Part shown: piece by piece, positions 23,877 through 35,400 of the stretch
Layout of the letters: each line of letters opens with the position of its first letter
How positions within the stretch are numbered: the first letter of the stretch is position 1
Origin: Gordionus sp. m RMFG-2023
Taxonomy: Eukaryota; Nematomorpha; Gordioida; Chordodea; Parachordodidae
DNA: 64,000 nucleotides
Assembly (NCBI RefSeq): GCF_954871325.1
Contig: NC_088775.1
Location: 77,787,561-77,851,560, forward strand
Reading direction: 5' to 3'
Made by a program: the position numbers and the translations under genes
Notes under the pieces: generated by a model
Told to the model about the DNA's origin: nothing
Database searches by the model: none
What the model saw: only the letters and a program-made list of their open reading frames with translations

Positions 23877-24750
23877 TACCCCAAAACTTTTGAGATATTT
23901 TTCAATCTCTTTATAATTTGATGTGTGAACAGTCTAAAATTATAATAGTAATACTTAGAATAAATATTATGTAGGAGATAAGTACATAAAAATGATTGAA
24001 ATAACTATTTTAAATAATTTAGATAAAATTTATGAATATATAAAAAAAGATGATTGGTCTTTGATTTAAATTTATAAAAATTAAGGATTAGCCTACACAT
24101 TGATATTAAATTTGTTTAATATATTACCTTTAAATGTTTTGTCAAATTAAAGCTGTTTGTTTGATTTGAGGATAAAATTTTGCGACACATCTTGCATCAA
24201 AACCGATATCTGGTAATAATTTTTTCTTCAAGATTAAAGTATTTTTTGAATTTTGGGAAAGGATAATCTATATTTTTCTCATTTTCCAAAGAAATTTCGC
24301 TATCTTCAACAATCTCACATTTTTAATAACTAAATTTATAATGCTAACTAGATTTATAATGTATATTTTAAATATAAATTTAAATTTCAAAATAAAATAA
24401 AAGGATTATAATTTAGATTTAATAAAAAAATATATTTTAATAATTTTTAGATGTATTTATTATGTAAAATTGAAGCTACTTCGCTACTTTCTAAATTAGC
24501 TAAAAAAATAGCGCGCTAAAGCTACCGCTACTGAAAAAGTAGCGCGCTATTTTAAGAACACTGGTTCAAGCCCTTGCACCCCCTAGTGACCCTAATGGTA
24601 AACTACAAGAAATGATGAAATATCAAACTATTTTACCTTTTTTAGCTATATAACCCATACTAATACTTAAATGAGTAATTATGTTTCATCGGTTTAAAAT
24701 TATTACATATTATAAAAAACAACTTGTTCACTTCATTAATAAATATCAAA

Positions 24751-25384
24751 TTTTTGGAAATGGCCTTAGCCAATTAACCTGAAAAAAAACGTCATTTGTT
24801 TTAATAAAAACAATTTATAAAATAATTTTTGATGAAAGTTTGGTTACTCTTTTTGTTGATTTGTCTCGGGCATGTTCTCTTTTATCGAGAATAAATGATT
24901 TGGGTGAAAGTATTTTTTTTGCAAATTTAATTGACTGACATTTTATTTTATTTTTGTGACGCGTAAACGTTATTATAATGGATACAAGTTTTCCTGGAGG
25001 CCCTATTAGTTTAATGTTAGAAAAGCTAAATCGTATGCATTAAAAATATGTGGTGTTTGGAAGAATACTGCATCGCTGTATTTGTTTTATCTCGCTTTGA
25101 AAAAACGTTTTTTTTTTGGAAATGGCCTTAGCCAATTAACCTGGAAAAACGTCATTTGTTTTAATAAAAAAATTTATAAAATAATTTTTGAATGAAAGTT
25201 TGGTTACACTTTTATCAATTTCTTTTGGTGATTTGTCTCGAGCATGTTTTCTTTTTTCGTGAATAAATGATTTGGGTGAAAGTATTTTTTCTTGCAAATT
25301 TAATTAATTGTCATTTTATTATCTTCATTAAATTTTAGTGTCAAATCATTATTATAATGGATACAATTCCTGGAGGCCTTATTA
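24751..25384 (+). repeat. Two diverged direct repeats of about 260 bp
   Basis: 24751-25009 and about 25114-25384 are imperfect direct copies. Shared landmarks are GGAAATGGCCTTAGCC, GATTTGTCTCG with GCATGTT, AATGATTTGGGTGAAAG and TTATTATAATGGATACA ending CCTGGAGGCC. The period is about 363 bases. Neither copy has a sustained frame. They lie in the large intron, about 1 kb upstream of the first certain aminopeptidase exon. Their origin is unknown. Confidence 0.7.
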
Positions 25385-25919
25385 AGAATATCGAATTTAA
25401 AATTTAGGGAGAAAAGAGGGAGCAATGAGTAGCATTTCTACCAATATTTCGTAATTTTATAGTTAAAAAAATTAAAATTTTGTACAAATTATATTTATAC
25501 AGGTGCACCGTGCGAAACTTATTTAGCATATTTATTTTTTAAAACAAAGCAAAAAAAATATATAAAAAAATTCAATTTTCTTTATTCAAATTTTTTTTTC
25601 TCGTATATTATTTATAATTTTATGATCGAAATCGCGTAATATTTGAAAAATTTTTGATAAATTTGTTTTTATTTTATTCTATAAAAAGTTTTTGACCTGA
25701 TTGCAATTTTATTCAATTATTCGATCAACATTTATTTTGATGTCATTCTCGGAATTCTTGTACAGTTGCGTAAATGTGACATTTTTCTTTGCCATTTTTT
25801 ATCTTCCTATTATGTGAATCCGTTTTCATTCGAAATTTTCTCTTTATCCCGCTTATAAAAGAATAACAATATTATAGGGAATTGAAAGATTAAAAATAAT
25901 AATTGAGAAAGATTTTTCT

Positions 25920-26060
25920 TAGGCCTAGTTTATAGTAAGCACGAAATTCCGCGATGAGTAATGTACAAAATAAATATGTGCCTTAAGAACGTTTAGTAAT
26001 GAATTACTCGTCGCTTAAGCTATATAACGATATTCCGCACTTACTATAAGCGATACCTTA
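25920..26060. mobile_element. MITE with AGGCCTAGTTTATAGTAA ends
   Basis: Left end TAGGCCTAGTTTATAGTAA followed by GCACGAAATTCCG. The right end on the minus strand starts TAAGGTATCGCTTATAGTAA followed by GTGCGGAATATCG. A 141-base near-palindrome of the same family as 15756-15906. No coding capacity. Confidence 0.6.
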
Positions 26061-26403
26061 TTTAAAACCTTTAATAAAAATTTTATCAATAATTTTTTTT
26101 TCAAATTTCGACAAAAAGGAGTTAAAGGGTTCAAAACCTGTTTCAAGAGTTTTAAAGCTTTTAAGAGTTTTATAACTTAATGATAAAGTTTTAAAAAAAA
26201 TTACGAATCCCCAACCCGCTTATTAGCTGCAGGTTTTGGCCATATTTTTATTCTTTTTTTAAAAAAGAGGCTTATGTTAATTTTTCGAATTAAATTTTTT
26301 AACGTTTTGAATTTGAACACGTAAAGAAAAAATTAAATCATTTTAAAATTAAGTTTATTGGTAAATTGTTATGTTATAATCTCCTCTCCCAAGTTTATAA
26401 TAG

Positions 26404-29400
26404 CTCTAACGGCCTCCCTTTCTCGCACTTCACAATGTAAACACAAACACAACGCCGACCTCTTTCCACTTGATTCCGATTATCCCGATCATGAGCATCG
26501 GAAATTTTTTGCCCAGAACGGCTTCAGGTTGCCCAGCATTATAGAACCAATCTTGTACAATGTAACCATAAGCCCCGAATGGACCAAGACTGGCAGCGCT
26601 AATTTTTTCAAAGGTTATTTAATGAACAAATTTTTATATAAAATTAATGATTTGGATAGCGGTCACAAGAAATATTTAACCCTAAAGTAATGGGGAGGGG
26701 TGGTTAGACTGGCTGTGTGATCAGAAGAATATTTGGCAGAAAAGTAACTTATAACCCGGTTTTAGACTCAAAGTATCCCATTTATCAAGTGATTTATACA
26801 ACTTCTAAATCCGATAAAAGTCTGATACGTGTAACTCGTAAGCAAGGAATAAGTTTATTAAGAAATATAAATTGCTACAGATTTGTTCAGATTTTGGATG
26901 TATGTTTACAAAGATTAAACAAATTTAATCGAATATATTTTCAAAAAGGCCGGGTTTTTCTGACATTTCGCGCTTTGGCTAACTCCGACTTCTTAGTGCT
27001 TAACAACAAAGACCTACGTTTCACGCGCGTCGAACTAAATATCCTTCTACCGTCTGAGATACCTACAAGTTCATAATATTAAAAATATCATATTTCAATC
27101 ATCTATTAAAATATTTGATATGCATTTACGAAAAAGAAATATCATATTAGATAAACCGTATAGAATATACGATATCCATTTTTTACCACCTAGTATGGCG
27201 AAATAAAATTTTACCCGACAAATATATTTATATTTTACGAATTAAATATATTTAATTTATCTTATCAGTTGATGCAAGGTTTGGTATCCCTGTAACCGGT
27301 CTAACCTACGATGACGAAGTTTACGAAATGGTTAAAATAGATCTGAAAAGCCGACACGAAAACATTTGGCAGAAATTCAATGATCCCAATCATATTGGGA
27401 AAAAGGAGGGAATCGAAGTGGGAACCAGCTATCTGCTAGACATTAGCTATTATGGGAACATTAGCAAGAATATGAATGGGCTTTATTCTAGTAGCTACAC
27501 TGATTCTGTGGGCCAAGAGCAGTGAGAATGATATTATTTTTTTGTATATATAAAAATTTACTGGTAGATAGAATAAAATAATTTTGCCATTTTTTTTTAA
27601 ACTTAGGGTAAGACCATACCAGGTCATACTAGCGTTCGAACGCATAGGGTTAAAATATATCAAGCCAAAAATCGAATGTTTTATAAATAATCCTTTTTTA
27701 AAAAAAAAATTTAAAATTATATCGTCTGCTTATTAGTTTTTATTTTATTAATTCCTAATAATTTCCGTATTTTAATATATATAATGAAACTACTCTATAT
27801 TTCAGAGACCTTTAGGCCCGGTCCTAAGCCCGAACCAGATATACGTGCTGAGCCGTATTTTAATTTTCCTGTTCCAGATTTTAAAAACGAATATTTTAAA
27901 TTGCCATTATTAGCTATAAAAATTAAAATACCGGGCCAAAATTTTTAAAAATAAAAAATCCTGGTCGGACCGTGTAAATGGTACCTCTTCTGGTCAGATA
28001 TATTGAACGAATTATTTATTTTATAATGACCATCAAACACTATTTCTTAAACACTAGGACGCTATGGTATGGACTTTACGCTGAATTTATAGTAAGCGCG
28101 TTTTGTCCGAGCGGTGCGGTTTTTAACACTTTAAATCACAGCTATAAAATTTTTGAAATATACATCGCATCATATGTTATTCAAATTTTATCATAGCGTT
28201 ATCATCATTTCGTCCCATATTTATAAATTATATCTATTTAGGCTTGATTTTATAAATAACGCAGCGTTAAATACCACAGTTTATCGTCGATTTTTTTAAT
28301 GATAAAATGCGTTATTATGAAAAAACTTGCTGACAATTAATTATATATTTGAAACTCTAAGGCCTCTTTTAAGCGCCAAATACCGCTCTCAAACGACGTA
28401 TAATTTGCAAAATACATGACGCTGAATTAAACATTTAGGCAATCGTTGCCAAATACGCATCGCTTGAGTGATGTCTCAGTATGAGCGATTATTATAAATT
28501 TGTAGCATTTTATTTCATAAAATATTATTTCAGACTTGTATCATTTCAAACCTAATGTATAAAATTAATCATATGTTAAATTAATTATTTACATGTTTGT
28601 ACACTTTAAATTTTTTTAATGCTTATTTACGATGAAAAAAGGTTAATCATGTGGAAATCCGATGAATATATCGGAACAATTAATTAATAACAGAGTTCAG
28701 GCCAAAGAAACTTGGTTGCCATAAGTTAATAAAAAAGGAACATAAAATCAATTAAGAAAAGTGTAAATTAAGAAGGAATTAGTGGAAACGGATATTGAAA
28801 GAGTTAACGAGCTAAAAATTATGATAGTTTAAATTCGAAAAAAAAACAGATTGGAAAAATATAAATTTTAAAAATCTGGGCTAGGAAGTTAGGAAAAAGT
28901 TTATTATGGCATCATTTTAATTTTATTATTTAACTGAAGTGTTAATCTAATATATAGACATAATATACCTTATAAAAATTTGTTAAATGCTGTTTAAAAA
29001 AAATTTATTTTATGGTTAAACCTATTGTCTCCACATTTAAAGCTACTTACTCTCAACCCAATTCGAACCGAATTACGCCCGGCGGGCCTTTCCTTGTCTG
29101 GACGAACCCGCTTTTAAGGCACACTTCTCGATTTCCATGGACAGGCCCCGTGACTTGCTTTCGCTGTCTAACATGCCATTGCAGGCATCTCGACCCGTTG
29201 AACCCGAAAATGGTTTGGTCAGGGATTATTTTCAGCAATCCGTAAAAATGAGTACATACCTGGTAGCGTTCGTCATTTGTGATTTCAAAATGGTTTCCGG
29301 CAAAACCATATCAGGAACACTGGTATATATATGCAGTTATTGTATGTTCACGAAATTCCTTTATAAAATCTTCTCTTTTGTTTATTTACTTATCCACAGG

Positions 29401-32400
29401 AAAGAATGAACTGATTTTTTTCATGAAAGGCTTTTGAATAAAAACTTGCAATTAACAGCCCTTCCAACTATGTTATATTTTATTTTATATATTTAATGCT
29501 TATTAAATCGATGGATCATGAATAAATGATCGTTTCATTCGATTTTTTTTTCTATTCCTTTACAAAATACAGGTTGGCGTTCACGCGCCCGCCGAACAGA
29601 TTGACCAAGCGATTTTCGCTAAAGACGTTGCTATAAAGGCCTTGGATTTCTACGAAAAATATTTTGATATTCCTTTCCCCTTGCCCAAGACAGGTTAATT
29701 AATATCAATTACTACATTATAAATCTTTAAATAGAAAAAAAATAAAAACTTTCAGCTTTCAAAAATGTTGTCAATTGTTATTTGGAGAGATTTATTTCAT
29801 TTAAATAAAAAGGAGTTGTATTGTATGCTGCCTTATAAAGGTTTGAGTCTATCCTTTTCTTTAAATTAATCTATTCTTTCTCATTTCTTTCTCTTACACC
29901 AAATTTTCTAGTTTAATTCATCATTCTTTAAAAGAAAGCTCTTTTATGTGATCAAAAATTTAGGATAGGAAATTTATCTTCGATTTTCTGCTTGAATTTT
30001 CGATCCAGAAGTAGATTTAATTAGATGATCCCTATACTGGTATTATTTCTCTCTATTTTATATTGGGTAAATTGATATATGTTGGAAATGGATAAAACGC
30101 GATGGAAACCAAAAACAATATTAATGTGAAGAAGAAGGGCGTGCCATAAAATTGGCCTTGCCATTGGCGATTTTCTAGAACACGTAAAATGAAGAGTGGA
30201 GAGCAGCTGATCTACCCAGTAAGCTTGCAAAGAAGCCATTAAACGATGAGGAAAAATCTGATTATGAATATTCATCATTTTGAACAATTTCTACCTTCCC
30301 TATTTATTAATACATCCCTTGACTTTTTTTAGACAATCGAATATTATGAAATTATAAAATATGTTGTAAAAAAGATATTATGTCGTTGTGCTCTTTCTGT
30401 AAACTATATAATATTTATTATTCTAATAATTTATTTAAGATTTAATTGGCATTCCCGATTTTTCTGCTGGTGCCATGGAAAACTGGGGTCTTATAACTTA
30501 TCGAATGGTCGATTTACTTTATAAACCGAATGTAACGTCTGAAAGTCAGAAAGAACGGGTCGCTATTGTCATAACTCACGAATTGGCTCATCAAGTGACA
30601 ATATAAATTGATTTAAGATAAAATCTATTTAAAAAATAATGGTTTCCAAGTTGCTTTTTAAAAATAGAATTTAGAATTATTAACAAAAATGTTTCGAGCT
30701 AGGACGTGACTTTAATATTTAATTTTCCCCTACCAATTTTACATAAATTTAAAGGTTATTCATTTTATATAAAATTTAATTTAAAAAAAAATTAAACCAA
30801 GTGTGGAATTTTTAGTTTTTTTTTCTTGTTAATTCAAAGAAACGCGAAACAGGTTTTCCTAATAGGCAATATTTTGTCGAACTAATTTGCAACATTTTTA
30901 TATTTTAAATTCAATTAAAAACAATTTATAATTCATTATTTAATTACAGATCGTCGGCTGAGTTTTATAGTGTTCTAAATCAACTTTTATTTGCAAAATA
31001 TTTGTTTTTTTTAATGAATGAATTCTTCAGGACTAGATATAAATTATATTTAGCATAATTTTTTAATATAAAATATGCTATTTGGTGAACACGAAGATCA
31101 AACAAAGGTTCAGACCATTCCATAATCCAAAATTTATTTTTTAAAAAAGTGGTCAGCTATTTAAATCTTCGAGTTTAGAAACCAAATGGAATATAGTTAT
31201 TTAATCCCAAAATCTATCTGGCTAAATTTTATTTGAATGTAGCTGGCCTCTTTTTTAAAAATTTGTTCTTCGGATTGTAGAGCCCTCTAAACTGGCCGGT
31301 TGACCTTTTAAATATTGATGAATATTATATATATTTTCATTGAAGTAGTATGGCAATTTGGGTTTGGTTGGAAATATCTATTATTTTTTTCTTCTGCAAC
31401 TCTTCAGTGGTTCGGCAACCTGGTAACAATGTCTTGGTGGGACGACCTTTGGCTCAACGAGGGATTTGCCACTTATATGGAGTACGTGTGCGCAGGCGCA
31501 ATCTTCCCTGAATGGCAAATGCTCGATAAGTACGCCCCAGACACAGCACCTACAGGTTTTTTTTCTTGCCCGTTCTTTATTTTCTTAGATTTTATTATCT
31601 ATAAATCACAACATATAGAAACCATTGAATTAATTTACCGATGGGAAAGGCTTACCAGTATCATCGATTTTCTATTTAGAGATCTGCAATGGGCGGGCTT
31701 TTTTTAAAAATCTTTTTACGCCCCCCCCCCCACCAACTTATAATTTTTTTAAAATAATTAACCGCCCGCCCATTTATCTATAAATTTTGTTTAACCCGCC
31801 CGCTCCCTAATGTTTAAAAATTATTTTAATGACTGGTTTAGCTCTTTATTTGTTTTGTTTAAACATACATAATATGCAATATTATAAGATAAAACTATTA
31901 ATAAATTAAAGTTTGCTCTGCTCATTTCCCCTGAAAAATATAAAAATTTATCCGCCCACACCCCATTAATTAAAAAATTTTATGTTGAAAATAATAAATT
32001 ATTTTAAGACAACCATGTCCCTCCTAAGTATGCATGGGCGGGCAGGCAAAAAACCCGCCCAATGCCGACCTTTAATGAGGGTCATCCTTAGTTATATCTC
32101 AGGATTTTTAACTTGCCGAAATTGAGCATTCAAACTAGTATGGCTAGCTACACATTTAAAAAAAACTGTGTTTATGAAAAATAATATTTTTAAATGATTT
32201 TTTTTATACCACAGCCCATTTCTTAGACGCTTTGGTTCATTCGCATCCAGTCTCCCACGCCAAGGTAGAAAGTCCTTCCGATATGCAAGCAATGTTCGAC
32301 GCCATCTCTTACAACAAGGGTTCTCTCCTGCTCAGGATGTTGGACGGAATCATATTGGACAAGGAAGTCTTTAGAATGGGTAAGTAAAAGATCAACATAA

Positions 32401-35400
32401 AGTATAGAAGTCGAAGATAGGTGGAACTTACGTTAAATAATACATACAAATCATTCTTTATTATTGCCGAGTAAAGAAATTATTGTTTTCTTTTATACAA
32501 GGTCTGCAAAAGTACCTAAAGGATCACCAATATGGCAATGCGCAATCCATCGACTTATGGCGTGGTCTTCAACAAGCATTTCTATCAAAATCCGTTAAGC
32601 CAAACAGCTCGGATCATAGCCTGATATGGGCTATCCATGATGAGGGCATTAGTAGCAAAAGCGATGACATCGACATAGCCTTTATAATGAACGGCTGGGT
32701 AACTCAAGTAAGTTTATGTCGCTCTTTCGATTTTTAAAAACTCAAAAACGGTGAGAGATATAACAGTATCACAAATTGATTATTAGTAATATCCATTTTC
32801 TTCATTTACCATGTAGTTTTTGCATATTTTTTATATGTATTTTACTCACATTTATCTGATAGAAAGGCTATCCCTTGATTACCGTCTCAGACCCTGTCCC
32901 ATTACCCGATATGGATGGCACTTACACCATAGACATTTACCAAACCAAATTCGGTTTTAAATACGGCGAAGAACCCATTAAACTCGCTAATTCTATTAGT
33001 TGGCAAGTTCCTTTCACCCTTCTGATTCCATCAAAAAATCTTGAAAGTGGGTTATATATTTATCAAAATTTGATATTAAAATATTATTCTTCGAATAAAC
33101 TATTGTTGTTATGCATGCAATAAACAGTTTGCTAGAAAAGGCCAACATTCATTATATTTAATATTATCAGAATTTAAATCTTTAAATAATCTATATTTAT
33201 AAATTCGATGAATAAATAAAACAATTGCACAACCAGCAAGCCCAGCTACTTTGAAATATATTAATACGACCATTTGGCTCAAGAACCAAAATATATCTCA
33301 CCCTCTTACCAACTCCCTCAAACCCGATTGGTTGAAGGGCAATTTGGAATACGCGGGCTATTACTACGTGACATACGGGCCCAAAATTTGGGAAAATTTA
33401 GTCCAGGATTTAAAGTCGAATGCTGATATCATGTCGTCGCTTGATAGGACCCAACTCATAATCAACACCTTTTCCCTGGCTCGGTAAGTATTTTATGAAA
33501 TGCAACTGTTATATTTTCTGTTTATTATTCGTTTTAAAGTAATGTATTACGAAATAGGATATAATATATTTTTTTTCACATATTGAAAAATCGTGAAATG
33601 ACCTCATTATATTTTACTTTGATCCAAATTAATATTAGTTACTTCTTTTCCTTTGGTAATTAGTTATTCTAAAAATGACTTAATATAAGTAAATATCACA
33701 TTTCTAGGATACTGGCTTAAAATCGTGAATACTTCTATTTAAATTACCTAGATACAATTTTTTTTAGTTTTTATAAAAATTATATTATAAATTGAATTAT
33801 AAACTTAAAACCCATAATTTATTTCTTTTAATATTAATTTTAAGGTCGGAGATAAAGAAGAGGATCAAGATTTTATGTTTCCTCTTTATTTTTATTAAAA
33901 TCAGCAACGTTCATATTAAAAATAAGACTGAAGAAATATTTTTGAAGAAGATGATGTAGAACTAGAAGATATAGATTTCAGATCTACCGCGAGTTGAATT
34001 TAAGAGTTCTGGAAGAGTCTCTACTTTATGTCTTTTAGTAGTGTTGTTAAACGGCTTGTTTTGAGCCGATTTTTAAAAATGGCTAATTCAATATTTTATC
34101 CAGAAATATTACACAAGCCTGTAGATTTTACCCATAGAAGGAACAAATGTTTTGACATATTATCAAAATCTCGAGGCTTAAGCAATATTTTTCTGGTTAA
34201 AATATTTAGTTAACCGTTTTGAAAAATCGGCTCAAAACGAGCCGTTTAACAACACTATCATTTAGATAGAAGACTCTTCAAAGTATCTTCCAAAATCGTT
34301 AATTAAGTAAATGCCCAATAAATTATTTGAAATTGTTTCATATATTAAATAATATGTTATAAAAATATTCTGTTGTCTGTGATATAATTTATAAATAATT
34401 ATACGTGAAAATTTTTCGATACGATATAATTATCTATAAATTTTTTAGAAAATGGTTAAAAAATATTGTTATCGGTACTATAAAAATATATTTTTAAAAT
34501 GTATTCGTCATTGTACTTATAATAACATTTTTTGAAGAAAAAAAAATTGTGGGTATTTAGTATTTTATATTTTAAATTAACCTTTTTATAACATATTTGT
34601 ATTTATAATAAAAATTTACCCAACTCAGTCTTCTATGTAAATTTTTTAATACCAAATATTGATAATAAAACGAGACGAGAATATAAAGAAACCGACGCTT
34701 AACCAAAATTTATAAAAGCATAACCTGTTCCATATTTACTCCGTAAAAATGGAAAGAATTGGAAGCCATCTATAAACCATGTTGATTCAGTGCATGCGGC
34801 TTCCTCACTAGTATCGGTTTAAAAAATCAGATGGCTCAATACGCTTATTTACAGATTATTAAAATAACAATAAATTTATGGGCTTCGCACAGAATGTTAT
34901 TGAATATTTACAACCAATGGTAACTTCATGATTAACTCAAAGGATGCTTACACTCAATTTCAATAAAAAGAATTAGAACACTAAATTCAAAGATCAATGG
35001 ATATGATTATTTCTAGAAAATCCATGACTTATTATTTATTAATGTCCGATTAAACATTGATATTTGGTATAATAAATTTATATATATTAATTGCCTCTCA
35101 TCGAGCACATAAATCATTCAATCCATGCTGATGTGCCATCCACTATGGTTATCTTCAATTTTAAAACTAGCACCAGAATAAAATTTATATGGGACGCATC
35201 AGTCAATCAAAGTCTTCGAGAAATAAAATTAGCTATTCTGATATCCTTATGTGTCCTATGGCAATTTAACACCGCGCTATCCTATGACACGTCCGATACA
35301 TGATATGCTCAGAGTTAGGTTTGAATACATTTGAAGTTTGAACAGAAAATACGCAATCTAGACCATTCACAAAGCTTAAGTTATTTATTGTTCCAAAAAT

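Larger units (their letters stand above)
22058..24563 (-). mobile_element. hAT element B, copy 2
   Basis: Termini CAGTGTTGTTAAACGC and CAGTGTTCTTAAAATAGC (minus) are inverted. The flanks GTTCAAGT (22050-22057) and GTTCAAGC (24564-24571) match at seven of eight bases. Subterminal AGTAGCGCGCTA palindromes are as in copy 1. The segment 23370-24330 is a close copy of 18290-19220. 22240-23360 instead holds parts missing from copy 1, such as MEGKDNMSMGYYVPTLSIL (minus, 23340-23284), which fits the hAT region with the L-G-x-x-x-P-T-L pattern. Decayed and inactive. Confidence 0.8.

Noticed and set aside
29012-29245. 77-residue plus-strand frame overlapping exon 6
   Set aside because: Wrong frame: the conserved [19 protein letters not shown] lies in another frame with proper splice sites.
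32092-32292. Minus-strand frame of 66 residues over exon 10
   Set aside because: Shadow of the exon that encodes [17 protein letters not shown].
34860-35400. Weak likeness to reverse-transcriptase-like peptides in intron 13
   Set aside because: Only isolated short matches, no ordered motifs or ends; not enough to call an element.
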